Origin: Schistosoma mansoni
Taxonomy: Eukaryota > Platyhelminthes > Trematoda > Strigeidida > Schistosomatidae
DNA: 64,000 bases
Assembly (NCBI RefSeq): GCF_000237925.1
Contig: NC_031502.1
Coordinates: 21,388,909-21,452,908, forward strand
Direction: 5' to 3'
Every line of letters starts with the position of its first letter. Position 1 is the first letter of the stretch. Shown piece by piece: positions 31,436 through 41,812 of the stretch. A program made the position numbers and the translations under genes. The notes under the pieces were generated by a model that was given only the letters and a program-made list of their open reading frames with translations, did not search any database and was not told the DNA's origin.

Positions 31436-32199
31436 AGAATGGGAACTCAGCTTGTAGATGTCTACTGACCTGCAATCCTAACCAGAATTGTTAAGATAAT
31501 TGGATAAGCAATCGCTTAAAATTGCGAAATCTCCTGACTTCAAGGTTACACAGACCCTTACGGAACGTTTCTGCTTAACTAACTTTCTCAATAAGATAGA
31601 TTGCAGCTGTTCAAAGTGGTCTGTCTGTTAGTTATAAAAAGGTTTGGTCAGGAATTTACAATTTCTTACTAAGAACTTATGCAAAAAAATAGGACCTAGG
31701 AATATTCATACCCTATGCCCCTTGCAGACGCAACTGTCTAGGAAATAATAAGCAATGACGTCAAATAACTTCAACCCCAAGCTGAGTATGATTACTCAGT
31801 TAGTTATTCCCAAAGTTTAAAGATCAATTGTAATGTGCTAATATACATCGACAACGGGGATCCACCATTACGTCACCAATGAAATAACTTTTTCACAAGT
31901 TCAACGCCAAAAACACCGATAAATAATCCGAAGATATGATTTGAAGACTCATTGTTAATAAAAGGCTTTGAGGGCTACAGTCATTTCCCAGAGCCTTCGA
32001 TTGCTCTGATGTTTCAAGTTTTGTACTCCATTAACATGAGCAACCTGCAATGCAGAACCGAATTAGCTAGTCTGTCACACTACATGCCTTAACAATCTTG
32101 ATGTCTAAAGGTAACCAATACACTTTCAAAAACACATCGCTTTCGTGCATTTAGGGATACGAAAACGTAGTAGTGAGAGTAAGTCGTGACTTAAAAATA

Positions 32200-32730
32200 C
32201 CGTGCACTGCAACACGGAAACCCCCAAACGTTTTTGATCGTTATGGTCACTTGGCTGAAATTTGAAGGCTCCGAGTTTATGTGTCACCTATGTGAAACTG
32301 TGTCCAAACAGCTGATCTATATCTTATTAAGGATAATAATACATTCGAGCGCGTGGGAACGAAGTTGAAGGTCTAACAACATGCCTTACGATGGGTGCCC
32401 ACAATGCCTAAATCTTTTCTGCGTACCGTGTCGTAAAATGCGGGGTGAGTTTGTGTAAGCATCCCATACTGTTATTAACGACTAAGGTGTCAGCAAATCT
32501 TAAGTTTCTCCCTCTCCAGAACTAACCATCTCTAGGACCACAGTCCAAAGACTCAAAAACCGAGACCTAACTAATTCAGAGTGCAGTTCTTTTCCCTCCC
32601 ACCGAGCAGTGAATGACTTGAACGCCTTAACCAAGCAAACGGTCTCAGCCCCATCAATGAACATTCACGGGGAGAAGCTAGACCTTGACTGGAAAACAGG
32701 ATACAAGGATTAACACACATCCAGCGCCCT
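32200..32730 (+). pseudogene. CR1-like RT C-terminal relic
   Basis: Near 32600-32720 a frame reads HRAVNDLNALTKQTVSAPSM, which matches the 'W-N-x-L-P ... V-x-A-P-S-x-x-x-F-K' tail of CR1-like RTs with heavy decay. Upstream frames are broken. Confidence 0.4.
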
Positions 32731-32984
32731 ACTATCCCTAATGCTGGGGAATGTACGAAATTAATGACACCTCTCCGACCACTAGTATATTAATTATGAA
32801 ATGTTTTTACTGAAAATGACAAATTTCAATAATGACGAAGGACACCCACCATTATCGCGTGCGTAATATCAAACAGAGCGCTTTGTTGTAACAGCCATTC
32901 TGGTTGTTCGATCAATGTTTTATTGGACAGTGGAACTCTTCTTTCAAATTCAGTCCTCAGTAATAAGAATAGGAGTTTATAGAT

Positions 32985-33255
32985 TCATTTTAATCCCTGT
33001 AGTTTTTAACACTGTGAAGGTCCAATCTGGTTTTGAATATATCAACAGAAGGTGCTGACATTACGTTTTCGGGTAGGGAATTCTAGTAATTCACTACTCC
33101 GTGCGAGAAACGAAACTCCAGACGTAGACGATTCGATCTCTGTTGTTGAACTTTCTTAGAATGTTCTATCAAATGATCAGTCCTTGACAGAAGGAAAAGA
33201 TAAGACATATTAATACCAAGTTCTTCGTTCAGCATGCGACAAGCCAATAGTAGTT
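32985..33255 (-). pseudogene. CR1-like RT C-terminal fragment, cut by gypsy A
   Basis: The minus strand encodes RLRLEFRFSHGVVNYWNSLP-like sequence (the Trp codon is now TAG) and ENVMSAPSVDIFKTRLD. It ends abruptly at the left LTR of gypsy copy A, which therefore inserted into it. I did not find its other half. Confidence 0.7.
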
Positions 33256-33522
33256 TGTAACAGCTCAGGTTGGTTGGTTAAGAGTTGACCCCAAACAACC
33301 AAGCATATGCTAAAACAGTATTGTTCAAGTATTCATTCACTTCCTTACCTTTTGTAAGCGTTATATTCCCTATTATCTTATATTGAATGTTGAGAGCCTT
33401 TGTTTGTCTGAACAGATAATCCCACGCTCCACTGTGACTGCGCGAAGATCGAAATAAAGACCTATTCACTACTTCTCTGGTTTCTTCTATCAATAGCACG
33501 AGGGTTACCTTAAGGCACGAAA
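33256..33522 (+). repeat. 5' LTR of gypsy copy A
   Basis: 267 bp beginning TGTAACAGCTCAGG. Matches 39898-40164 and 45853-46119 with few differences. The exact 3' edge was set by comparing where the three copies diverge. Confidence 0.85.
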
Positions 33523-33717
33523 GTGGTGAGCCCTTTTTGAACACAAATTTAACCTCATTTCTGTTATTAATTTTTTTTTACTTAATCGTAAAAGTAGACC
33601 TGATTATCCGTAAACTAAGTTGAGTATATAATAGTTTATTCCGTATTATCTTAAGTTATTCGTGTTATAGTAACCATTTTTCGTGCTAACTTTATTGCTA
33701 TATTTGTCACATACCTC

Positions 33718-34563
33718 ATGTCAGACTCAATAGAAACCCATAATCTGGAGGATTTGTCACCAGTGGAGATAGACACTGTTATGACTACGAAATCCCGACT
33801 TCCAGAATTTGATCGTAGTGATCCTGAGTTGTGGTTTGCTCAACTAGAGCATTATTTCACGAGACACAATATCAAATCTGAAGGGATTCGCTATAGAGAC
33901 TTGTGTTCTATCCTTCCTCCTTCAGTCGCCAAAGAAGTCCGTGACTTGATTTTAGATCCACCATCACCACAACCATACACCATCTTAAGACGAGAGATAA
34001 TGAACCGTTTATCATTATCAGATAGTCAAAGAATCCAAAGACTTTTTCAAGGTGAAACACTAGGTGATCGGTCGCCGTCACAGTTTTTGCGTCACCTCCA
34101 AGTGTTAATGGGTGATAACACAGTGGGTGAAGCAGTCCTAAAACAAGGATGGATACAAGCTCTCCCATGCTACGTCCAACACTGTTTGGATGCACAAGAT
34201 CCTGAAACCTCATTATCTCATTTAGCGCGTATAGCCGATCGAATAATGGAGAGAGGTCCTCCAACTGAACTAGGCACAATAAATCACACACAAAAAGTAG
34301 AATCAGCAAAAGACCCCGTCATAGAAGGACTCATTGCGAGTGTTAAGAGTCTCACTGAGGCTGTCACCAGAATGCGAATGGGTCATAGAAACAGGAGCAG
34401 GTCACCACAACGACTACGATCCAAGTCACAAAACAGGTCACAAATGTCCAGACAACCTGGGCAGTTTTGTTGGTACCACTGGAAGTTTGGTGTCAACTCA
34501 ACCAAGTGCATGCAACCATGCTCCTGGCCTAAGCATAATTCTAAGACAGCGGGAAACGAGTAA
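33718..34563 (+). CDS. gag: Gag of gypsy copy A
   Basis: 281 residues, open throughout. The N-terminal capsid-like part includes FDRSDPELWFAQLEHYFTR. A basic RNRSRSPQR stretch precedes the CHCC box (CWYH...CMQPC, about residues 251-270). Only a handful of residues differ from copy B's Gag. It has diverged strongly from Gag of element 1 but shares its layout. Confidence 0.9.
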   Translation: MSDSIETHNLEDLSPVEIDTVMTTKSRLPEFDRSDPELWFAQLEHYFTRHNIKSEGIRYRDLCSILPPSVAKEVRDLILDPPSPQPYTILRREIMNRLSLSDSQRIQRLFQGETLGDRSPSQFLRHLQVLMGDNTVGEAVLKQGWIQALPCYVQHCLDAQDPETSLSHLARIADRIMERGPPTELGTINHTQKVESAKDPVIEGLIASVKSLTEAVTRMRMGHRNRSRSPQRLRSKSQNRSQMSRQPGQFCWYHWKFGVNSTKCMQPCSWPKHNSKTAGNE

Positions 34564-34595
34564 CCCCTCCCCAGGTCGCGACGACTGAGGAGGGG
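34551..34595 (+). promoter_or_regulatory. -1 ribosomal frameshift signal, gypsy copy A
   Basis: GGGAAAC (34551-34557) in gag phase G|GGA|AAC, six bases, then CCCCTCC (34564-34570) pairing with GGAGGGG (34589-34595). The loop holds the palindrome GTCGCGAC. The overlap between gag and pol frames is only 19 nt, so the slip site is tightly bounded. Confidence 0.85.
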
Positions 34596-35160
34596 AGCCT
34601 AAACAGTCGCTTGTTTTATGTTAGAGACAGAAACTCTGGCTTGAATTTCTTGGTGGATACTGGCGCTGCTCTTAGCATCATCCCTCAAAATAAAACTGAG
34701 ATTAGTCGAGAAACACCATCAATTACACTTCAAGCTGCAAATAAAACTAAAATTGCGACATTTGGGCAGAAAAACTTAACCCTAGATTTGGGGTTTAGGA
34801 GGCAATTCCCTTGGGTTTTCACGGTAGCCGACTTAGATCTGGCAATACTGGGGATGGACCTTCTAGAGAGATACGAATTCCTAGTTGACACCAAGAAACG
34901 GAGATTAACACTAAAAGAAACTTCGTATTACACAAAAGGCAAAGAAAGTCACATCAGCTCTCTTAACTTGATTCAAACTCCTCCAGTAACAACAGCGAAA
35001 TTCCAAGATATACTCGCAGAATTTCCAAACTTAACTAAACCAAACCACAGCCTTCTAAAGACAAACTAAAAGTAAGTCACACTATCAAAACCGAAGGTGC
35101 ACCGGTTTTTGCAAAACCCAGGAGACTAGCACCAGATAAGCTCAAAATCGCTAGGGCCGA
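34551..35160 (+). pseudogene. pol: pol 5' part (protease) of gypsy copy A, frameshifted
   Basis: After the -1 slip the frame runs into [20 protein letters not shown] (protease, DTGA near 34656) and on to about 35040. There the loss of one C relative to copy B leads to a stop at 35067-35069. Confidence 0.8.
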
Positions 35161-35169
35161 GTTGATTAT

Positions 35170-36906
35170 ATGCTACAACTGGGTATTATCCGTCCCTCTG
35201 ATAGTCAATGGGCATCCCCTTTGCATATGGTCCCAAAGAAAAATGAAGGTGACTGGCGACCGTGCGGGGACTACAGAGCCCTCAACCGTCAAACCGTACC
35301 AGATAGGTACCCAATACCGCATATCCAAGATTTCACAAACGGTTTACAGGGTATGAACATATTCACTAAAACTGACTTAGTCAGGGCATATCACAATATC
35401 CCAGTGGCGGATGAAGATATCCCCAAGACAGCTATTACAACACCCTTTGGCTTATTCGAGTTTGTACGCATGCCATTCGGCCTGAGAAATGCGGCACAGA
35501 CATTTCAAAGATTCATAGGCAATCTACTTCGAGATATGCCCTTTGCGCAGGGGTATATAGACGACTTGTTAATTGCCAGCCCCGATTTGCAATCACACGA
35601 ACAGCATGTAAAAACAGTGTTAAAAAGACTGGATGAACATGGAATAAACATACATCAAAGTAAGTGTGTTTTCGGTGTTCAAACTTTAGAATTTCTCGGT
35701 CACACAATAAGCCCAGAAGGGATTAAACCGATCAAAAAAGAAGTAGACACCATTAAACAATACCCCATACCTAGTTCTCTAACACAACTGAGAAGTTTTC
35801 TAGGTCTAATTAACTTTTATCTCAGATTCATACCAGGTTGTGCACAATTAATGCAACCTTTGACAGATTCACTAAAAGGAAGACCAAAAGAATTCAAACT
35901 GTCTTCTGACGCTGTCGAAGCTATTAAACAGCTTAAAGATAAATTAGCTCAAGCAACTACGTTGATGTATCCGAATTCTCTTTCCCCACTTGCTTTGATG
36001 GTGGATGATTCAGATAAAGCAGTAGGCGGTACCCTTAACCAACTGGTTAAAAACGCCTGGAAACCAATTGCTTTCTTCTCAAAAAGACTCGCTCCAGCAG
36101 AGACAAGGTATTCTACCTTCGGGCGAGAACTTTTTGCAATCTACCTAACCATTAAACACTTCCGACACATGTTAGAAGGCAGGGAATTTATAGTCTTTAC
36201 GGATCACAAACCACTAACGAATGCACTATATATATGGCCGAATTTACAGAAGGATGTACACAAATGGGTTAGAGAGTGTTCAGCATGTCAACAATCAAAG
36301 ATAAATCGTCACACAAATTCACCCATAGGTGTTTTCTCGCAACCAGATGCACGTTTTGCTCATGTGCATATCGACTTGGTAGGTCCTTTACCACGTTCAA
36401 ACGGTTTTAATTATCTTTTTACATGCATAGATCGATTTACCAGATTCCCTATAGCCATCCCGATAACGGACATCACAGCGGAAACAGTAGCCAAAGTTTT
36501 CATGCAGAACTGGGTAACCATTTTTGGTACACCCATAACAATAACGACGGATAGAGGAGCGCAATTCGAATCCGAACTATTTAATGACTTGGCTAAACTT
36601 CTAGGCTCCAATAGGATACGCTGCACTGCATATCATCCTCAGGCTAATGGGATGGTAGAACGTTTTCACCGTCAGCTAAAAACCGCTCTTATATCTCACT
36701 CAAACCCCAATCAGTGGACAGAATTCCTACCGTTAGTTATGTTGGGAATACGAACATCTGTCAAAACTGACGCACAGTGTTCAGCTGCGGAACTGGTTTT
36801 CCGAACAACTCTGAGACTACCAGGTGAATTTATTAACCCTAATACTAACAGTCAAAGACTTAATTTAGAAAATTATGTAGATCAACTACGGGACCACATG
36901 TCTTAA
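35170..36906 (+). pseudogene. pol: pol 3' part (RT-IN) of gypsy copy A, deleted
   Basis: 578-residue frame with RT ([23 protein letters not shown]), the front of RNase H ([10 protein letters not shown]), then a direct jump to [20 protein letters not shown] 135-codon deletion relative to copy B removes the RNase H end and the first His residues of the integrase zinc site. DDE residues remain ([19 protein letters not shown]). Substitutions such as VDD for VDA in RNase H and a terminal TAA (36904-36906) add to the decay. The remaining C-terminal codons continue to 37290. Confidence 0.88.
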
Positions 36907-37561
36907 CTTAAGCCGATTAATACTCGTGAACAATCGCGCGCCGTATATATACCTAAAGACCTAAGCAATTGCACACACGTATGGATAAGATGTGACAAAA
37001 TAAAAGCACCACTCAGTCCTCCATTTGAAGGTCCTTTCAAAGTCGTCTCAAGAAAATCTAAATATTTCGTGATAGAAAAACATGGAAACATCGACACAGT
37101 AAGTATTGATAGGCTAAAGCCGGCTTATCTAGATCACGAACCACCATACGTGTTGTTAGATCGTTTAACTGACAAATCCATTACGGAGTCGAAATGTAAA
37201 GATGATAAATCTTTACAAATGACTAAAACGGTTCGCTGGGCACATCCGATTAGTCAGTCAAGGATGTTGACAGTTTCGGCTGCAGGATAAAATCTAACCA
37301 CGTAGCTAATCAGACCCTGCATCTACTTAAAAATAATTTTTTTCCTCATTCCGCCTCACATACAACTCCCCAGACCTTTTACCTTTGATATATAAGTGTT
37401 ATGTTAAATATTTTTTTTAAATACTGGACACATAAGCTAGGTATTCCGAAACGATGGCTGAGGATTTTAATCAAACTCATACAACTAACACTGGCAAATA
37501 CAACGAATTCAAAAAGCAACCCAGGCGAGTTTTATAATTTCTTTTTCTGGTTAATTAACTA

Positions 37562-38222
37562 TGTTGGTGTAAGATCCAAACCTAAATTCCAATAGGTCTG
37601 GATGTGGTCGAATAACCGTTAGATAGCTTTAGACACTCGTGTCTCAGTTCAAATCAAAACAAGGTATATATTTGACACGGTTCTGTAATTCGTTATATAT
37701 ACAAATGTACAAATTTACCTAAACGAATATTATCACCCAGTTATTCAACCAACAATTGATACCAAAATATTCAATCTAAATTACGATAAATAGCGAGGTG
37801 ATAAGAAATATATGAAAAATTACCAAAAATACCAAAGAATAAGCGTTATTCTATCCTTTCTGGATAGATCAAGGGAGATTCCGTTTGAGCGGTTATTTTA
37901 TAACACCAAGTGTTTCAATTTCTGGAAAAGTGCTCCAAATACAACCAAAAATGCACGATCCCAGTCAAGTTCAAACCGCACAATCAAAAAGCGAGCAGCC
38001 AATATGACAGATACCAGAATAATAGCAATTAAAACAAACTATATACAGCTCAGTAAAGAACATGGAGACTCAATAAAAAACGATAGTAAAACCAAGAAAA
38101 TTGAACGTTACAGTCTTAATTAGCATAATAAATGTTAACAGCATATACAAATAAAGAAAACGTAAGGAAGAAATCACAAGTGTATGCATGGAGGGATTTT
38201 CACTTGCAAAATGGATCCAACA
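37562..38222 (-). repeat. 3' LTR of BEL element
   Basis: 661 bp bounded by TGTTGG/CCAACA inverted ends. On the minus strand it follows a polypurine tract (GGGATTTTGGGGGCCGG, 38239-38223). Its outer edge falls exactly where gypsy A sequence stops matching copy B. Confidence 0.8.
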
Positions 38223-38367
38223 CCGGCCCCCAAAATCCCTCCATACTGCACAAGCTATTCTGATGTCTTTTTTGCCATGGTTCACCTAATCGCTTTCCTC
38301 ACTAAAAGAACGGGTAGGACTTACAACAGTACGCCTACTCGTTCTGTCTACATTGTTTGACAATTAA

Positions 38368-39879
38368 CTAATTGGACCCTTCTAGGAGACATACCTTACG
38401 TATATCCCTTCTAATAGACCCGTTATTAGTACGTACTGACATCGTCCTAACCTTTCCGTCCTTGTCTGTTTCACAACTCTCTATTACCTCTTTCTGGACT
38501 ATCATTAAGACCTTACGCTTGGCACTTTCAAGCTCTTCGACCTTCAGGCATCCCAAATGAACGGATCCTTCAAGACTTGATGAATGAAGTATCATCCAAT
38601 ATTCTATAAACCTTCGTAGCCAAGCTACTGCCCTGACTAATCTTAACCAGTCTGAGTAATAAGAAATAATAGGGAACTTGTCATAATTCAGTTTACTCAA
38701 ATTAACCACAGCAGTCTTTCTGAACTCAACACTGTCCGGAATAGTTTGTGGACAATCGGTAATAGTTTTACCGAACTCGGCTTGCAGTAAAGTAGGGCAC
38801 TTAATCCACGACTCAAGGTCGGCCAATTTTTGTATACCTCTCGAAGTCCAATCCGCTGGGTTCTCCGACGATTTGACGTAAGTCCATTGCTCAACCTTAG
38901 TGTGCTGATGTAAGATAGCAAGACGATTAGCAATATAGGTACTATATCGGTTTCCTGTATTTCTAATATAATACAACACTATCATAGAATCAGTATGAAA
39001 ATTTACTTCGCAGAAAAAATTGGGTAAGCTTCTTTGTAGCACTTCACTTAGCCTTACGCTTAAAACTGCTGCTGCCATCTCAAGCCTCGGAACAGTGACT
39101 GGTTTTATAGGTGCGACCCTGGACTTGCTGTACAACAAAATACAATACGGCGGTTCGTTCAAATAACTGACTCGTGCATAAGCTACTGCTCCATAACCAA
39201 TCTCGGAGGCATCACTAAACAAATGCAATTCCACCTGTGCATTAGGTTCATCTAATTTATTCTTGATCCCTCGAGGTATTTTAACGTGACTTATCTGTCG
39301 CATAAAGTTCACCCAGTTTAGCCAAATCGACGTATAAGGCTCATTGATCGGCTGGTCCCAGCCTATTTGGGACTTACATAACTCTTGCAGCAGAAGTTTG
39401 ACCGTCAGACAGACTGGAGAAATTAGACCCAAAGGGTCAAATAAAGAAGATGCCACAGATAGAATACCTCTCCTAGTCAACGGTCTTTCTGGAGCGTCAA
39501 AGTGAAACTGGAAAACATCTCTTTCACAATCCCATTGTACCCCCAAGGTACGATGAATGACATCACAATCTCTAGACATTTCCATCACAGGCCCTTCCTT
39601 GCATACCCCAGGCAAAACGGACCTAACATCTACCGAGTTTGTTATCCACTTCTTTAATGTAAAACCGCCTTTACACAGTAATTCACTTACTTGCTTGACA
39701 AAGTTTTTTGCTTGATTACTAGTGGAAAAAGATACTAGGCAGTCATCCACATAGAAATTGTTCTTAACCGCCTCTACTATGTAGCTATCAAATCCATCGG
39801 AGAATGTTTGAGCGGTCTTGATCAAGGCAAAGTTTGCACAGAATGGCGAAGACGTTGCTCCGAATGGATGGACGGTCAT
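38368..39879 (-). pseudogene. pol: BEL Pol fragment (RT end, RNase H, integrase tail)
   Basis: 503-residue open frame. RT palm (VHPFGATSSPFCANFAL, catalytic FYVDDCLVS near residue 43); BEL-type RNase H (LFSDASEIGYGAVAYA, VPRLEMAAAV, ENPADWTSRG); then, after VEELESAKRKVLMIVQKE, a direct join to the domain after integrase (DGKVRTMSVRTNNGSIRRDI). The zinc and DDE integrase core is missing without loss of frame. It is interrupted at its 5' side by gypsy B and cannot act alone. Confidence 0.88.
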
Positions 39880-39897
39880 TTGAAACTCCGATGGTTC

Positions 39898-40164
39898 TGT
39901 AACAGCTCAGGTTGGTTGGTTAAGAGTTGACCCCAAACAACCAAGCATATGCTAAAACAGTATTGTTCAAGTATTCATTCACTTCCTTACCTTTTGTAAG
40001 CGTTATATTCCCTACTATCTTATATGGAATGTTGAGAGCCTTTGTTTGTCTGAACAGATAATCCCACGCTCCACTGTGACTGCGCGAAGATCGAAATAAA
40101 GACCTATTCACTACTTCTCTGGTTTCTTCTATCAATAGCACGAGGGTTACCTATAGGCACGAAA
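39898..40164 (+). repeat. 5' LTR of gypsy copy B
   Basis: 267 bp, TGTAACAGC start. Nearly identical to 45853-46119. Followed by GTGGTGAGCCC, the likely primer-binding region, whose tRNA I could not name. Confidence 0.85.
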
Positions 40165-40359
40165 GTGGTGAGCCCTTTTTGAACACAATTTAACCTCATT
40201 TCTGATATTAATTTTTTTTTACTTAATCGTAAAAGTAGACCTGATTATCCGTAAACTAAGTTGAGTATATAACTAGTTTATCCCGTATTATCTTAAGTTA
40301 TTCGTGTTATAGTAACCATTTTTCGTGCTAACTTTATTGCTATATTTGTCACATACCTC

Positions 40360-41205
40360 ATGTCAGACTCAATAGAAACCCATAATCTGGAGGATTTGTC
40401 ACCAGTGGTGATAGACACTGTTATAACTACGAAATCCCGACTTCCAGAATTTGATCGTAGTGATCCTGAGTTGTGGTTTGCTCAACTAGAGCATTATTTC
40501 ACGAGACACAATATCAAATCTGAAGGGATTCGCTATAGAGACTTGTGTTCTATCCTTCCTCCTTCAGTTGCCAAAGAAGTCCGTGACTTGATTTTAGATC
40601 CACCATCACCACAACCATACACCATCTTAAGACGAGAGATAATAAACCGTTTATCATTATCAGATAGTCAAAGAATCCAAAGACTTTTTCAAGGTGAAAC
40701 ACTAGGTGATCGGTCGACGTCACAGTTTTTGCGTCACCTCCAAGTGTTAATGGGTGATAACACGGTGGGTGAAGCAGTCCTAAAACAAGGATGGATACAA
40801 GCTCTCCCATGCTACGTCCAACACTGTTTGGATGCACAAGATCCTGAAACCCTATTATCTCATTTAGCGCGTATAGCCGATCGAATAATGGAGAGAGGTC
40901 CTCCAACTGAACTAGGCACAATAAATCACACACAAAAAGTAGAATCAGCAAAAGACCCCGTCATAGAAGGACTCATTGCGAGTGTTAAGAGTCTCACTGA
41001 GGCTGTCACCAGAATGCGAATGGGTCATAGAAACAGGAGCAGGTCACCACAACGACCACGATCCAAGTCACAAAACAGGTCACAAATGTCCAGACAACCT
41101 GGGCAGTTTTGTTGGTACCACTGGAAGTTTGGTGTCAACTCAACCAAGTGCATGCAACCATGCGCCTGGCCTAAGCATAATTCTAAGACAGCGGGAAACG
41201 AGTAA
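40360..41205 (+). CDS. gag: Gag of gypsy copy B
   Basis: 281 residues, intact, same architecture as copy A: capsid-like domain, RNRSRSPQRP basic stretch, CHCC box (CWYH...CMQPC). The stop TAA lies six bases after the slip heptamer's last base. Confidence 0.92.
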   Translation: MSDSIETHNLEDLSPVVIDTVITTKSRLPEFDRSDPELWFAQLEHYFTRHNIKSEGIRYRDLCSILPPSVAKEVRDLILDPPSPQPYTILRREIINRLSLSDSQRIQRLFQGETLGDRSTSQFLRHLQVLMGDNTVGEAVLKQGWIQALPCYVQHCLDAQDPETLLSHLARIADRIMERGPPTELGTINHTQKVESAKDPVIEGLIASVKSLTEAVTRMRMGHRNRSRSPQRPRSKSQNRSQMSRQPGQFCWYHWKFGVNSTKCMQPCAWPKHNSKTAGNE

Positions 41206-41237
41206 CCCCTCCCCAGGTCGCGACGACTGAGGAGGGG
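41193..41237 (+). promoter_or_regulatory. -1 ribosomal frameshift signal, gypsy copy B
   Basis: GGGAAAC at 41193-41199 in gag phase. CCCCTCC (41206-41212) pairs with GGAGGGG (41231-41237). Conserved with copy A including spacing. Confidence 0.85.
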
Positions 41238-41806
41238 CGCCAAAACAGTCGCTTGTTTTATGTTAGAGACAGAAACTCTGGCTTGAATTTCTTGGTGGAT
41301 ACTGGCGCTGCTCTTAGCATCATCCCTCAAAATAAAACTGAGATTAGTCGAGAAACATCTTCAATTACACTTCAAGCTGCAAATAAAACTAAAATTGCGA
41401 CATTTGGGCAGAAAAACTTAACCCTAGATTTGGGGTTCAGGAGGCAATTCCCTTGGGTTTTCACGGTAGCCGACTTAGATCTGGCAATACTGGGGATGGA
41501 CTTTCTAGAGAGATACGAATTTCTAGTTGACACCAAGAAACGGCGATTAACACTAAAAGAAACTTCGTATTACACAAAAGGCAAAGAAAGTCACATCAGC
41601 TCTCTTAACTTGATTCAAACTCCTCCAGTAACAACAGCGAAATTCCAAGATATACTCGCGGAATTTCCAAACTTAACTAAACCAAACCCACAGCCTTCTA
41701 AAGACAAACTAAAAGTAAGTCACACTATCAAAACCGAAGGTGCACCGGTTTTTGCAAAACCCAGGAGACTAGCACCAGATAAGCTCAAAATCGCTAGGGC
41801 CGAGTT
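41193..41806 (+). CDS. pol: pol 5' part (protease) of gypsy copy B
   Basis: Reached by -1 slip. Protease motif [13 protein letters not shown] near 41293 and GMDFLERY near 41498. The frame runs on to the RT N-terminus ([18 protein letters not shown]) and then falls out of register near 41806, where one base is missing relative to the RT frame. The off-frame read continues to 41999. Confidence 0.85.
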
Positions 41807-41812
41807 GATTAT

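Larger units (their letters stand above)
33256..37561 (+). mobile_element. gypsy copy A (CsRn1-type), defective and 3'-interrupted
   Basis: Left LTR, gag, frameshift signal and pol closely match copy B. Defects: one missing C near 35042, the pol frameshift shared with B near 35160, an in-frame 405-nt deletion at about 36227, and a TAA at 36904-36906. The BEL LTR cuts the copy at 37561, so it has no right LTR here. Confidence 0.9.
37562..39897 (-). mobile_element. Pao/BEL retrotransposon, partial
   Basis: Minus-strand element inserted into the 3' region of gypsy A and itself cut by gypsy B at 39897. It keeps the pol middle and end, polypurine tract and 3' LTR. Gag, protease, the front of RT and the 5' LTR are absent from the window. 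The Sinbad lineage is the BEL family known in schistosomes; I did not confirm membership. Confidence 0.85.

Noticed and set aside
33908-34309. 133-codon minus-strand frames over gypsy gag (also at 40550-40951)
   Set aside because: Antisense shadows of an intact Gag frame.
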